A stretch of 7,354 nucleotides of DNA from the NCBI GenBank assembly GCA_934201655.1, contig CAKPXD010000071.1:1-7354 (forward strand), written 5' to 3'. This DNA comes from an uncultured Streptococcus sp. Its GTDB lineage: Bacteria; Bacillota; Bacilli; Lactobacillales; Streptococcaceae. The stretch's first letter is position 1. Each line of letters opens with the position of its first letter. A model generated the notes under the pieces. That model did not search any database. It was not told the origin of the DNA and saw only the letters and a program-made list of their open reading frames with translations. Below are positions 5,925 to 7,354 of this stretch, piece after piece. The position numbers and the translations under genes were made by a program.

Positions 5925-7354
5925 TTAATTATCTTTTTCTTCTTTAAAGACTTCTTTGAGGTAGGCATCGAAAACTTCCTCGTCTGAAATAGTATCTGAG
6001 ATAAAGCTTCCATTACTTGTGCGCTCTGATAGATTCAAATCTTGTAGGATTGATTCGTAAATCGTTCCATTATTTGATTGAACAACCATAGTTTGTTCGC
6101 CATCTTCTACTTCTGTACTGAAGAGATCTCCGATAAATCCTTGTTCTGAGACAGCACCGGCCAAGAAGACGCGATGTGGTTTACTCTTCAATTCTCTCAG
6201 AACTTGAAGACCACGCTTAGCACGACTGGTTGCTGGAATTTCCTCTGTTGATACACGTTTCAAGCTTCCACGTTGCGTTAACAGATAGAAGGATGAAGTA
6301 TTGCAGATAAAGGCGGCTTGAAGCTCATCATCTGCTTTCAGATTCATAGCTTTAACACCTGCAGCCTTGGCTCCAACAACTGGAACCTCTTCGATATTAA
6401 AGCGAAGGGCATATCCATTTTTACTAATCAACAAAACATCATCCAATTTAATCGGAGCTACTGCTACAATCAGGTCACTATCGTCTTTCAACTTAGCATA
6501 TTTGACAGACTTAGAACGATAGGTTCTCCATGGAGAAAATTCTTTGCGTTCTACACGTTTGATTTGTCCAAGGCGTGTCGCTGCAAAGTAGGTCGTCGCA
6601 TCATCAAACTGATCCACAACTTCTACGTATAGCACTTCTTCATTGGTTTCAAAGTTGGTAATCATTTGGCTCAAGTGCTCCCCGATATCCTTCCAACGAA
6701 TATCTGATAATTCATGTACAGGACGGTAGATAACATTTCCTAGTGTTGTAAAGATTAAGAGATGTTGAGTTGTCTTAACAGATTGGATAAATAGCAATCG
6801 GTCATCATCCCGTTTACCAATTTCCTCTAACGTTGAAGCTGAGAAGGAACGAGGGCTAGTACGCTTGATATAGCCAGCCTTCGTCACGCTGACATAGGTA
6901 TCTTCCTCTGCGATAAGGCTAGCTGTATCAATCTCGATTACTTTTGCGGTATCTTCTAAAGAACTCAAACGAGGTGTCGCAAACTGTCTCTTGACATCAC
7001 GAAGTTCTTTTTTCATGAGATTATACATAGTTCGTTCGTCACCGATGATAGCCGTCAGCATAGCAATTTTTTCGCGAAGTTCTGCTTCTTCTTCTTGCAA
7101 GACAACTACGTCTGTATTGGTCAAACGGTATAGTTGCAAGGTAACAATAGCTTCAGCCTGCTCTTCAGTAAAATCATAACTGACCTTGAGGTTCTCCTTG
7201 GCATCAGCCTTGTTCTCAGAAGCACGTATAAGAGCAATGACTTCATCTAAAATAGAGATGACACGAATCAAACCTTCCACGATATGGAGACGTTTTTCAG
7301 CCTTTTCCTTGTCAAAGCGAGAACGTGCCAAGATTACTTCACGACGGTGGGCAA
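5925..7354 (-). CDS. parC: DNA topoisomerase IV subunit A, C-terminal 475 residues (5' end outside window)
   Basis: ParC is the DNA-cleaving subunit of topoisomerase IV, which with ParE unlinks daughter chromosomes. The frame is open to the window edge; the first whole codons (7352 downward) read AHRREVILARSRF, a conserved GyrA/ParC stretch. About 350 N-terminal residues are missing, including the catalytic tyrosine and the quinolone-resistance region. Numbering visible residues, 1-55 and 60-125 form the helical dimerisation part. From about 150 the C-terminal DNA-wrapping propeller shows six blade-like repeats: YVSVTKAGYIKRT, LLIFTTLGNVIYR, TYFAATRLGQIKR, VLLISKNGYALRF, FYLLTQRGSLKRV and MVVQSNNGTIYES. 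The GyrA box (QRRGGKG) that lets gyrase supercoil is absent; only weak relatives such as SRAKRGLQ remain, which favours ParC over GyrA, as does ilvE downstream. The TTG at 7331 is an internal Leu codon, not a start. Confidence 0.95.
   Translation of the reverse strand, partial: AHRREVILARSRFDKEKAEKRLHIVEGLIRVISILDEVIALIRASENKADAKENLKVSYDFTEEQAEAIVTLQLYRLTNTDVVVLQEEEAELREKIAMLTAIIGDERTMYNLMKKELRDVKRQFATPRLSSLEDTAKVIEIDTASLIAEEDTYVSVTKAGYIKRTSPRSFSASTLEEIGKRDDDRLLFIQSVKTTQHLLIFTTLGNVIYRPVHELSDIRWKDIGEHLSQMITNFETNEEVLYVEVVDQFDDATTYFAATRLGQIKRVERKEFSPWRTYRSKSVKYAKLKDDSDLIVAVAPIKLDDVLLISKNGYALRFNIEEVPVVGAKAAGVKAMNLKADDELQAAFICNTSSFYLLTQRGSLKRVSTEEIPATSRAKRGLQVLRELKSKPHRVFLAGAVSEQGFIGDLFSTEVEDGEQTMVVQSNNGTIYESILQDLNLSERTSNGSFISDTISDEEVFDAYLKEVFKEEKDN

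Overview
The window reads as a chromosomal segment of a low-GC Firmicute, most likely a Streptococcus of the Mitis group (S. pneumoniae, S. mitis, S. oralis or close kin). This rests on the parC-ilvE gene order, a ParC C-terminal half of streptococcal type, an AmiA/AliA-like peptide-binding lipoprotein, strong AAAGGAG ribosome binding sites and a CodY box. The exact species cannot be fixed from sequence reading alone. Every gene lies on the minus strand, so transcription runs from high to low coordinates. No mobile element, CRISPR array, BOX/RUP-type repeat or gap longer than about 130 bases was seen.

Layout in transcription order: (1) the last 475 codons of parC (topoisomerase IV subunit A), entering from the right edge and ending at a strong intrinsic terminator. 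(2) A 130-base control region with that terminator, a perfect 15-base CodY box and a promoter for ilvE. (3) A tightly packed five-gene run: ilvE (branched-chain aminotransferase), an oligopeptide-binding lipoprotein, a DUF969 and a DUF979 membrane protein (paired in related genomes as a putative 5-oxoproline transporter) and pcp (pyroglutamyl peptidase). Its internal gaps are 21, 34, -4 and 13 bases, with no terminator inside. (4) A hairpin terminator after pcp, abutting a new promoter that drives a small DUF2969 gene. (5) A tRNA-Tyr gene with its own consensus-like promoter, cut by the left edge just short of its 3' end.

The genes suggest a peptide and amino-acid scavenging unit. The lipoprotein captures peptides outside the cell, probably for import through an Ami-type permease encoded elsewhere. 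Pcp removes N-terminal pyroglutamate from internalised peptides. DUF969/DUF979 would move the 5-oxoproline in or out. IlvE interconverts branched-chain amino acids and keto acids. The CodY box ahead of ilvE implies that the unit responds to branched-chain amino acid and GTP status. The operon and CodY control are inferred from spacing and motifs. The genes belong to known families, so the interest lies in their linkage and regulation rather than in a wholly new system.
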